Shown here: positions 47,194-54,699 of the stretch, piece after piece
Position numbering within the stretch: position 1 is the first letter of the stretch
Layout of the letters: each line of letters begins with the position of its first letter
From: Helicobacter_D ganmani
Lineage (GTDB): Bacteria; Campylobacterota; Campylobacteria; Campylobacterales; Helicobacteraceae
Direction: 5' to 3' (one strand)
Length of the DNA: 64,000 nt
NCBI RefSeq assembly: GCF_965138225.1
Contig: NZ_CBCSAX010000001.1
Program-made: the position numbers and the translations under genes
Notes under the pieces: generated by a model
What the model saw: the letters and a program-made list of their open reading frames with translations, nothing else
What the model was told of the DNA's origin: nothing
The model's database searches: none

Positions 47194-49074
47194 ATGCAGT
47201 CTTATAATGTTTCCATAAACCTAAAAACCATTATCTCTAAAATTCCGACAGACAAGATTGTGGAGAGGGTTTTGAGAGAGGCTATTACAAATTCTATTCA
47301 CGCAAAAGCAACAAAAATAGATTGTTTTATACAAACTAAAAATAATTTATTACATAAAAAAGATAGTTTAGACATTAAAGAAATTATAATTAAAGATAAT
47401 GGAGATGGCTTTAATAAAGAAAATTTAAAATCTTTTATGCAATATGGAACAGACTATAAAACAGAACAATGGGGGGCAAAAGGAACGGGTAGATTTTGCT
47501 TTCTAAAAATTACAGATAAGGTTTATTATGAAAGCCTAGGAAAAAGCATTGAACTCACAAGGGATGGAAAAATAATACAAAATGACATATCAACAGCTAG
47601 TGAAAATTCCACTATGTTAAGATTAGAAAATCTAAACATCAATGGGCGGGAAATCCAAACAGATGAATCTTCTTTAAAGAGTATTCCGCTCTCTCTAAAA
47701 ATTTTGCTTTTGCCAACGCTTATTCTCATAAAACAAAAGTCATATTCAATGGAATTAGAAATAAATTTTTATGAAAACAATGAAAAATTTGACACAATCT
47801 CTTTAGATTCTATCCCGGACATACAATCTAAAATAATTAACATAGAATCCTCAAATGAAGAAAAATATAGTTTTGACTTGCTTTATTATATCAATACCTC
47901 CTCTAAAGAAAATGATCCCTTTCAGATAGGTGGATATTGTGCTAATTTTATACATGTTAAAAATCTTAACTTTAAAATTAATTTACCCAAAGTATCTTAT
48001 GTGTTTTTGCTTACGAGCAATTATTTAGATGACAGAACTGATGATAGCAGGACAGATTTTACTATTAAGAATAAAGAAACAAGTCTTACTAATCCTTTAT
48101 CTTGGGGCGATATAGAATATATGCTTAAACAAAATATTCAAGATATTTTAAATGATAGCTTTCAAGATATGAACAAAAAGAATAAGGAAAGTTTTAATGA
48201 AGCAATGAAAAAGTTCCCATTTTTTCAAAAAAATTTTGACAAAATGAATGCAGAATGTGTAGGTTACCTATCAACAAAAGATTATGTTAAGGGTTCTTAC
48301 AATTTACTTGATAACATAAAAGAAAATTTAAGGAAATTACAATATCAGTCATTAGAGCGAGATTTAACAGACAATGAATTTGAAGAGATTTTAGATAATT
48401 CTTCTTTAGAGCTAGCAGAATACATCGTTAATAGACAAATTATTATTAATGAAATGCAAGACTTCATTACAGAAAATACTAATGATGAAGCAAAAATACA
48501 TAATCTAATAATGCCCAAAGGCGAAACACTAACCAACAATGATTCTTTAATAAATTTGAGAAGTTGTAACTTATGGCTAATTGATGATAAATTTATGAGT
48601 TTTTCTAAAGCATTAAGCGATAAAAAGATTATGGAAATCAAAAAGCATATTATCGAAGAGCATTTTAAAGGAGAGGGGGATTTACAAGAACCAGATTTAT
48701 TTATATATTTTGATTCAGAAGAAAGTAAAAGGCTTGTAACAATAGAAATAAAACCTTTCGCAAGACAACAAAAAATAGATAGGAACAAAATAGATGGATT
48801 AAACCAATTAGCAGATTATGCTGACTTTATTAATGAAACTTTCCCAAATATTAAAGAAAAATGGTATTATCTCATTACTGCTATTGATAAAAACCTCAAA
48901 AGACAACTTAACATTAATGGTTATCAAAAATTATTTTCCTATGGCGAATGTTACTTTTTCTACAATGTAAATTTATCCACTCATTTTTATGTCTTAGATA
49001 TGCAAACTTTGCTTAATGATGCAAATGCTAGAAATAAAGTCTTTATGAATATTCTTACCAAACATCTTGAATAG
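47194..49074 (+). CDS. GHKL (MutL/MORC-like) ATPase fused to a predicted PD-(D/E)xK nuclease
   Basis: In this 626-residue protein the N-terminal Bergerat ATP-binding fold is clear. The N box is REAITNSIHAKA (E29, N33), motif II DNGDGF (68-73) and motif III GAKGTGRF (94-101). A middle transducer-like region and helices (~300-450) follow. The C-terminal part has EPDLFIYFDSEESKRLVTIEIKPFARQ-like spacing, split here as EPDLFIYF then VTIEIKP (~500-518), giving a D...ExK nuclease signature. It starts 5 bp after the type IIG stop with AAAGG inside that gene's end, so it is co-transcribed. It resembles MORC-like GHL ATPases described in restriction loci. The base composition is more AT-rich than its neighbour. 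Confidence 0.85.
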   Translation: MQSYNVSINLKTIISKIPTDKIVERVLREAITNSIHAKATKIDCFIQTKNNLLHKKDSLDIKEIIIKDNGDGFNKENLKSFMQYGTDYKTEQWGAKGTGRFCFLKITDKVYYESLGKSIELTRDGKIIQNDISTASENSTMLRLENLNINGREIQTDESSLKSIPLSLKILLLPTLILIKQKSYSMELEINFYENNEKFDTISLDSIPDIQSKIINIESSNEEKYSFDLLYYINTSSKENDPFQIGGYCANFIHVKNLNFKINLPKVSYVFLLTSNYLDDRTDDSRTDFTIKNKETSLTNPLSWGDIEYMLKQNIQDILNDSFQDMNKKNKESFNEAMKKFPFFQKNFDKMNAECVGYLSTKDYVKGSYNLLDNIKENLRKLQYQSLERDLTDNEFEEILDNSSLELAEYIVNRQIIINEMQDFITENTNDEAKIHNLIMPKGETLTNNDSLINLRSCNLWLIDDKFMSFSKALSDKKIMEIKKHIIEEHFKGEGDLQEPDLFIYFDSEESKRLVTIEIKPFARQQKIDRNKIDGLNQLADYADFINETFPNIKEKWYYLITAIDKNLKRQLNINGYQKLFSYGECYFFYNVNLSTHFYVLDMQTLLNDANARNKVFMNILTKHLE

Positions 49075-49125
49075 GATAATATATCAATATCTGTATATTC
49101 AGAAAAACAAGCCAATCAAGCAGGT

Positions 49126-49147
49126 TAGATTCCCCCAAGGGAATCTA
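49126..49147. terminator. hairpin between the ATPase gene and fumarase genes
   Basis: tagattccc pairs perfectly with gggaatcta over a 4-nt loop ccaa, between converging genes. The T-tract is poor on both strands. Confidence 0.45.
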
Positions 49148-49171
49148 TAAAGAACAGGGAAAGGGAACAAG

Positions 49172-49729
49172 CTAAATTTTCCTATACGGAGCTTGTCCGA
49201 CTTCGTAGTAATTGTTGCCCTCTGCGTCAATCGCAACAATGGCGGGGAAATTTTCAATCGTAAGTCTAGCCACCGCTTCAGGTCCAAGTTCAGGATAGGC
49301 AAGCACTTCATATTTGGTGATACATTTTGAAATCAATGCCGCTGCGCCACCCACAGCCACCATATACACTACGCCGTGTTTTACCATAGAATCAATGACT
49401 TCCTTGCTGCGATAGCCCTTGCCAATCATTCCGTGAATGCCTTGCTCAATGATTGTCGGTGTATATTTATCCATTCTCCCGCTTGTCGTAGGTCCTGCGC
49501 TACCTATTGCATTACCCGGCTTTGCAGGAGTGGGTCCTAGATAATAAATCGTCTCGCCGCTCAAATCCACAGGGAGTTTTTCTCCACGTGCTAGAGCTTC
49601 TGTTAAGGCTTTATGCGCCGCATCACGCGCACAGAGAATCGTTCCGCTAATAAGCACGCTTTCCCCCGCTTTAAGACTTTTTGCTACTTCTTTACTCAAA
49701 GGTGCAGTAATTTTCTTTGGTTCTGACAT
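49172..49729 (-). CDS. class I fumarate hydratase beta (C-terminal) subunit
   Basis: This 185-residue Fe-S hydro-lyase beta subunit has LSKEVAKSLKAGESVLISGTILCARDAAHK, YYLGPTPAKPGNAIGSAGPTTSGRMD and GYRSKEVIDSMVKHGVVYM. With the alpha subunit upstream it forms a [4Fe-4S] hydratase that interconverts fumarate and malate. A tartrate dehydratase is the alternative, but the nearby C4-dicarboxylate transporter favours fumarase. The start is the ATG after AAGGAGGGAAAA; an in-frame ATG seven codons earlier overlaps this site. Confidence 0.88.
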   Translation of the reverse strand: MSEPKKITAPLSKEVAKSLKAGESVLISGTILCARDAAHKALTEALARGEKLPVDLSGETIYYLGPTPAKPGNAIGSAGPTTSGRMDKYTPTIIEQGIHGMIGKGYRSKEVIDSMVKHGVVYMVAVGGAAALISKCITKYEVLAYPELGPEAVARLTIENFPAIVAIDAEGNNYYEVGQAPYRKI

Positions 49730-49739
49730 TTTTCCCTCC

Positions 49740-50588
49740 TTATAGCTCAATATCCGCGTGTCGCGCAGCGTGGCAGTTGATATTCACCGCGACAGGAAGC
49801 CCTGCAATGTGTGTAGGATACCATTCTACATTGACTTTGAACGCCGTAGTCGTGCCTCCTAGCCCTTGCGGTCCCACACCGGTTTTGTTTGCAATTTCTA
49901 GCAATTCCTCTTCAAGTTTTGCATAGCGCGCATCGGGATTCTTGGAATCTATTTCACGCACTGCGGCTTGTTTTGCTAGAAGTGCTGCCTTTTCCATTGT
50001 CCCACCGATTCCTACACCAATCACCATAGGAGGACAGGCGTTCGGTCCTGCAAGCTTTACTGCTTCAAGAAAGACTTTTTTCACACCCTCAATTCCATCG
50101 GCTGGCACAAGCATTTTTAGTACACTTTTGTTTTCGCTACCAAAGCCCTTAGGACAGACTTTCAAATGCAATTTATCGCCCTTGACAATGCGTGTATGAA
50201 TCACCGCGGGAGAATTGTTTGTCGTGTTTTTGCGCTCATAGAGTGGCTCTTCTACGACAGATTTACGCAAATAGCCCTCTGTATAGCCCTTTTTAATCCC
50301 CTCATTAATCGCATCTTCAATGTAACCGCCCACGATATGCACCTCTTGCCCGATTTCTACGAACACCACCGTCATACCTGTATCTTGACAAATAGGCATC
50401 ATATTTGTTTCTGCAATTTTACCATTTTCAATCAATGTGTCTAGGATATTTTGTCCCAAAGTAGATTGTTCGGTTTTTTTCGCACCTGCAAACGCTGTCT
50501 TGATGTCTGGCGTCTGAATACAGCACGCGTCAATCGCAAGCTTTGCAACCGCTGCTTTAATGTCTTCGTATTGCACTTCTCTCATCAT
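49740..50588 (-). CDS. class I fumarate hydratase alpha (N-terminal) subunit
   Basis: This 282-residue alpha subunit of a two-chain Fe-S fumarase has cluster cysteines in MPICQDTGMTVVFVEIGQ, KVCPKGFGSENKS and LAGPNACPPMVIGVGIGGTMEKA. The last part NVEWYPTHIAGLPVAVNINCHAARH matches the family. AAGGAGGAA lies immediately upstream of two consecutive ATG codons, so the true start may be one codon later. The beta gene starts ten bases after its stop. Confidence 0.9.
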   Translation of the reverse strand: MMREVQYEDIKAAVAKLAIDACCIQTPDIKTAFAGAKKTEQSTLGQNILDTLIENGKIAETNMMPICQDTGMTVVFVEIGQEVHIVGGYIEDAINEGIKKGYTEGYLRKSVVEEPLYERKNTTNNSPAVIHTRIVKGDKLHLKVCPKGFGSENKSVLKMLVPADGIEGVKKVFLEAVKLAGPNACPPMVIGVGIGGTMEKAALLAKQAAVREIDSKNPDARYAKLEEELLEIANKTGVGPQGLGGTTTAFKVNVEWYPTHIAGLPVAVNINCHAARHADIEL

Positions 50589-50739
50589 TTCCTCCTTGTA
50601 ATTTAAACGCTAGTGATTTTACTGCACCAAATGTAAAAAATGCTTTAAATAGTTAGAATTTAGAATCCCCGCCTTGTTTGCAGGTTGATTTGTTATAATG
50701 AAATTGCCTCTGCAATTCGTAGTGAATTTAAAAGTCTTT

Positions 50740-50766
50740 GCGAGATTCCATAGCACAGAATCTCGC
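50740..50766 (-). terminator. hairpin between the Dcu transporter and fumarase genes
   Basis: gcgagattc and gaatctcgc form a perfect 9-bp stem with a 9-nt loop. On the minus strand, just after the transporter stop, it is followed by aaagacttttaaattc, a moderate T-rich tail. The transporter and fumarase genes may thus be separately transcribed. Confidence 0.5.
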
Positions 50767-50783
50767 TAAAATTGCCACTAAAA

Positions 50784-52172
50784 CTAGCCTAAATATCCTG
50801 CAAACATTGCAAAGATATAACCAAACACACAAGAGCTAAACACCCCGATAAGTCCGGGCAAAATAAAGCTATGGTTGATAACGAATCTTCCAATATGCGT
50901 TGTGCCTGAGCGGTCAAACTGAATCGTTGCCAAGTCGCTTGGATAGGTTGGTAGAATATAATATCCATAGCACGCAGGAGCAAAAGCTACGATGATGGCA
51001 GGATGCACTCCAATTCCTAATGCCAAAGGCACGAATGCGGCGATTGCTGCAGCTTGTGAATTAACAAATTTTGAAATAAGTAAAAGCATAATTGCATAAG
51101 TCCAAGGATAATCTTGCACCACGCTTCCTAGAGCGGTTTTCATCATCGGAGTATGCACTGCAAACATTGTATCTGCCATCCAAGAGATTCCAAACACTGC
51201 AACAAGCGCAATCATACCGGAGCGGAAAATTTCATTTTTGCCAATTTTGCCTGCATCTACTTTGGTAAAAATAAGCAGAGCAGAACCTGCAAGAAGCATA
51301 AACATTTGAATCGTATCTACCATACTCATTGGCTTGCTTGCGCCTTTGATTGTGAAATGCGGGCGAAGCTCTGGAAATGCGCCTAAAATCGCAACAATCG
51401 CGATTGCACCCAAAAAAATCCACATCGCTGCCCATTGGACACCGGGAAGCTTAACGCCGAGCAAGGTTTTAGAATCCCCATAAACATACTTTTTGAACTC
51501 TTCGTCTTTGAGTTTTTCTTGAAATTCTTCGTCTTTATCCAAGTCTTTGCCTCTAAACCAAGAAAAAATCCCTACGACTAAAACGCCACATAAAGTCGCT
51601 GGAATCGTGATTTTAAGCAAATCCACATAACCATCAAACCCTGCTAAATGGGTTTGAGCATTGAGTAAAAACGCAGTTAAAGATACAACTGCCACAGAAA
51701 CCGGGCTTGCGATAATTCCCATTTGAGAAGAGATGGAAGAAGCCGCCATTGGACGCTCTGGGCGGATTCCATTTTTGATTGCAATATCATAAATAATTGG
51801 CATCATTGTATAAACTACATGTCCTGTTCCGCAAAGGATTGTCAAAAAACAGGTTACAAAAGGAGCTAATATCGTTAGGAATCTTGGATTTCTCCTTAGG
51901 ATTCTTTCTGCAATTTGTAGCATTACATCAAGTCCCCCACTTGCTTGTAAAGTCGCACTTGCTACAACCACCGCTAAAATCGTAAGCATAACAGAAACTG
52001 CGGGTTTACCGGGCTGAACACCAAAACCAAAAGCCAAAACCAAAAGCCCCACACCCCCTAAGAGTCCAAGTGCGATTCCACCCTTTTTCGCACCATAAAA
52101 CAAACAAATAAGAACAACAATCAGCTGAATCGCGAACTGCGTTCCTTCACTTAAGGACATCAAAAATTCCAT
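50784..52172 (-). CDS. anaerobic C4-dicarboxylate transporter, DcuA/DcuB family
   Basis: This 462-residue inner-membrane antiporter has about ten to twelve helices. FAIQLIVVLICLFYGAKKGG, GLDVMLQIAERILRRNPRFLTILAPFV, GTGHVVYTMMPIIYDIAIKNGIRPERPMA and the C-terminal GHI/GIHPAIIVAFAPACYGYYILPTYPSDLA are signature segments. It exchanges fumarate, aspartate or malate for succinate. It lies upstream of fumarase on the same strand. DcuA and DcuB cannot be separated by eye. The start is the ATG following GGTAGGAAT; a TTG five codons earlier is in frame. Confidence 0.93.
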   Translation of the reverse strand: MEFLMSLSEGTQFAIQLIVVLICLFYGAKKGGIALGLLGGVGLLVLAFGFGVQPGKPAVSVMLTILAVVVASATLQASGGLDVMLQIAERILRRNPRFLTILAPFVTCFLTILCGTGHVVYTMMPIIYDIAIKNGIRPERPMAASSISSQMGIIASPVSVAVVSLTAFLLNAQTHLAGFDGYVDLLKITIPATLCGVLVVGIFSWFRGKDLDKDEEFQEKLKDEEFKKYVYGDSKTLLGVKLPGVQWAAMWIFLGAIAIVAILGAFPELRPHFTIKGASKPMSMVDTIQMFMLLAGSALLIFTKVDAGKIGKNEIFRSGMIALVAVFGISWMADTMFAVHTPMMKTALGSVVQDYPWTYAIMLLLISKFVNSQAAAIAAFVPLALGIGVHPAIIVAFAPACYGYYILPTYPSDLATIQFDRSGTTHIGRFVINHSFILPGLIGVFSSCVFGYIFAMFAGYLG

Positions 52173-52701
52173 ATTCCTACCTTTCAAAATAAATTAACGC
52201 GTAATTATATTACAAAAAGTAGCAAAATACGCAAAAAATTAATAAATAAATTGAAAAATGTAAATTATTTTAAATAGTTAAATATTTTTTAAATAAAAAA
52301 AGTAAAAAATATTTGAATCTTTCATCTTTGCGAGATTCTTTTGTTTGGATTGCTTTGATAACACTTACAATCCCATTAATTCTTTCTTGTAAAACAAAAA
52401 ATAACCGGTTGGTAAGCTTCTTTTATGTGTTTTGTAGGTATTTAAACAATAATGATTCTGCAAAAATAAATCAAATAATTCCCCTTGTTTCAGGCGATTC
52501 TTAACCCAAATTTCATTATCCACCCCACTTGTATTGTCAAAGTTATAACTACACAAAATAAATTGAGGCGAAAGAGCGCAAATCCTCTTAATCAATCTTG
52601 GCAAATCAAACAAAATCTGCGCCCTTTGCTTAAATTCCAAATCATATTTAAAATCATATTTCCAAGTATTTTCTATAAAATTTGCTTCTAGCTTATTTTT
52701 N

Positions 52702-52711
52702 CCCCCCCCCC
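52702..52711 (-). repeat. C10 (coding-strand G10) tract with adjacent ambiguous base
   Basis: Ten C follow directly on an N at 52701, the only undetermined base I noticed in the window. Ambiguity at the end of a homopolymer fits a mixed-length population or a sequencing limit. The tract length decides whether the C-terminal part of the pyruvyltransferase-like gene is translated. Confidence 0.9.
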
Positions 52712-53547
52712 GCGATAGCAGAATTCTCGTGAGATTCCGCCATATTAGATTGCATTGCAGGGACAAAATCCGCTATTCTTTGGCGAATTGCTTGCAAGGT
52801 TTCTTTATCCACACTCTCGCCCATTGCTTCTTTTATGCTAAGATTTAGATTTTCTAGCATATCTTGCTTTAGCGATTCTATGTCTAGGGATTGTGGCACA
52901 AAATCCACGCGTCCCTTTTCCAAATCCTCTATGGTATAAATCGGCACAATTCCACTAAGTGCAGAAAAACGTCCAAGATTTTCTTCATTTCTTGCAATCA
53001 AAACAACAGGAATTCCCATTGCCAAACAAGGAGATGCGCAATGCAATGCACAAGTAATTACGAGTCTTGCTTCATTTTTGTAAGTTTCTAACAAATCCTC
53101 ACTACAATGATAAAAGCTCTGCCATTGCAAAGATTGTTCATTAGAAACTCCTTGCTGATTGACACTGATTGCACCCTCACGCAAACCCCGTGGAATAAAT
53201 TTTAATAAATCCTTTGGAATCCCTACCAAAAATACCTTTGTTGCTTGTGTTTCTTGTTCTTGCGTGCGTTTGGGCAATGTAAGCGTAAGACAACGTGAGA
53301 GATAAGCTTCTAATCCTAATTTCTCACAGAATCCTAAAGTCGCCAAATCCCTACAACCTATCGTTTTACCCTCAAAATACCAAGGATAATAGACGATGAA
53401 ATATTGCAAAAATTTCTGAATTGCGGAAGTAAAATGTGTGCCTACAAAAATAGGCAAAAGGTAGTGATTGGGAATAAAATGTGGGGAATCCGGAAAAGCA
53501 AACCAACCCTGCATAACCACAGGAGTTAAAGCATTTAAAGAATTATT

Positions 53548-53558
53548 CCCCCCCCCCC
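53548..53558 (-). repeat. C11 (coding-strand G11) tract inside the pyruvyltransferase-like gene
   Basis: Eleven C on the plus strand encode Arg-Gly-Gly-Gly on the minus strand at about residue 155 of the product. At this length the frame is open. Loss or gain of one base would truncate the protein early. Confidence 0.9.
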
Positions 53559-54040
53559 GCACGGGATAATAGCTTATCAGTGAATCCCTATCAAAAAATT
53601 CAAAAGTTGTCTTGGGATTCAAAAACAAAAGAGCATTTTTGGTTGCAATCGTTTGGATAAAATCTCCTAGATTGTGATGAGAATACTTAGGAATATGCTT
53701 ATTATACGAAAGAAGCAAAAAATGACTTGGACGAATAGGTAAATTTGCGTAAGGCAATACAGAATTTCTTAAAGCAAAAATTTCATTTTCCATAGATTTT
53801 CTAAGAAGAACTTGCATTTTGGAATCTAAAGAATATAATTTTAAGTGCATTTGTTTTTCTAGATTTTGCAATTTTTGAGCTAAAACTTGCTGTGCTTTTT
53901 CTATTTCTGTTAGTTTTAAGCCAAGATGATTATTCACTTTTGTGAGCTTATTTGAAAGTTTAAAATTATTTGCAATATAGGCAATGACTATTTTCTTTAA
54001 CTTTTCAAAAATCATTAAACTATTTTTTTCCGAAATTCTA

Positions 54041-54688
54041 TCATATTACCTTTTGTTCCTTTCTTTGGATTAGACGAATGATATTTGGAATATGCTTGTA
54101 AAGAATCAACAATAGCATTAAAACTAAAGGTGTATGAGTTGCAATATGTGGAATCTCGGGATGCAGGAAAAAGCTAAAACCTATGCCACAAATCACGCCA
54201 AAAAGTGAGGCAAGAGAGGAGATTTTTAATAATTTTCCAACCACAAACCACACCACTAAACCTAAAATTGCCTCTAAAGGCAAAAATACCGCGACAACAC
54301 CAACACAAGTCGCTACACCTTTGCCACCTTCTAGCTTTAAAAAAGGCGAGAAACAATGCCCCACCACTGCCAAAAGTGCCATCATCCATTGTGCTTCAAA
54401 GCTAACACCAAACGCTTTGGCAATCATTATAATCACCACGCCTTTGAGTGCATCACTTAACATTGTAAGAATTGCGATTTTTTTAGCAATTTTTGGATTA
54501 CTTTCTTTTAATGCACGTAAAACATTAGTCGCGCCAATGCTTCCGCTCCCAACTTGACGAATATCCACACCTCCAAGATATTTTCCATAAAGCAATCCAA
54601 ACGGAATCCCGCCCACAACATAAGCAAGCGTGTAAAAGATTCCATTCAAACTTGTAAAAAAATCCAAAATCCCCGCTAACAAATACAT
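54041..54688 (-). CDS. plsY: acyl-phosphate glycerol-3-phosphate acyltransferase
   Basis: PlsY transfers an acyl group from acyl-phosphate to glycerol-3-phosphate at the inner membrane. It has 215 residues with about seven hydrophobic segments. The conserved motifs are all visible: YVVGGIPFGLLYGK, VGSGSIGATNVLRAL, GHCFSPFLKLEGGKGVATCVG and HIPNIIRLI. It starts at the ATG after AGGGGAT; TTG one codon earlier is in frame. It follows gyrB after 11 bp and is likely co-transcribed with it. Confidence 0.95.
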   Translation of the reverse strand: MYLLAGILDFFTSLNGIFYTLAYVVGGIPFGLLYGKYLGGVDIRQVGSGSIGATNVLRALKESNPKIAKKIAILTMLSDALKGVVIIMIAKAFGVSFEAQWMMALLAVVGHCFSPFLKLEGGKGVATCVGVVAVFLPLEAILGLVVWFVVGKLLKISSLASLFGVICGIGFSFFLHPEIPHIATHTPLVLMLLLILYKHIPNIIRLIQRKEQKVI

Positions 54689-54699
54689 CAAGAATCCCC

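Larger units (their letters stand above)
52365..54015 (-). pseudogene. polysaccharide pyruvyl transferase-like gene with two hypermutable G tracts
   Basis: The 440-codon upstream part has an N-terminal coiled coil (~25-75). A pyruvyltransferase-like domain follows: SYNKHIPKYSHHNLGDFIQT, GCRDLATLGFCEKLGLEAYLSRCLTLTLP, RLVITCALHCASPCLAMGIPVVLIAR. Eleven G (C11 at 53548-53558) encode VRGGGNN in frame. A second tract (C10 at 52702-52711 plus an undetermined base at 52701) is followed by TAA in the current frame. One base fewer would continue into about 108 further residues (KNKLEANFIEN ... TGYFLFYKK). It is probably phase-variable, with the OFF or unresolved state recorded here. It may modify surface glycans. 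The C-terminal part is not typical of pyruvyltransferases and could be a separate fused domain. Confidence 0.75.

Noticed and set aside
47471..47476. G6 run in the GHKL ATPase gene
   Set aside because: Only six bases and in frame within the conserved WGAKGTG motif region; not clearly hypermutable.
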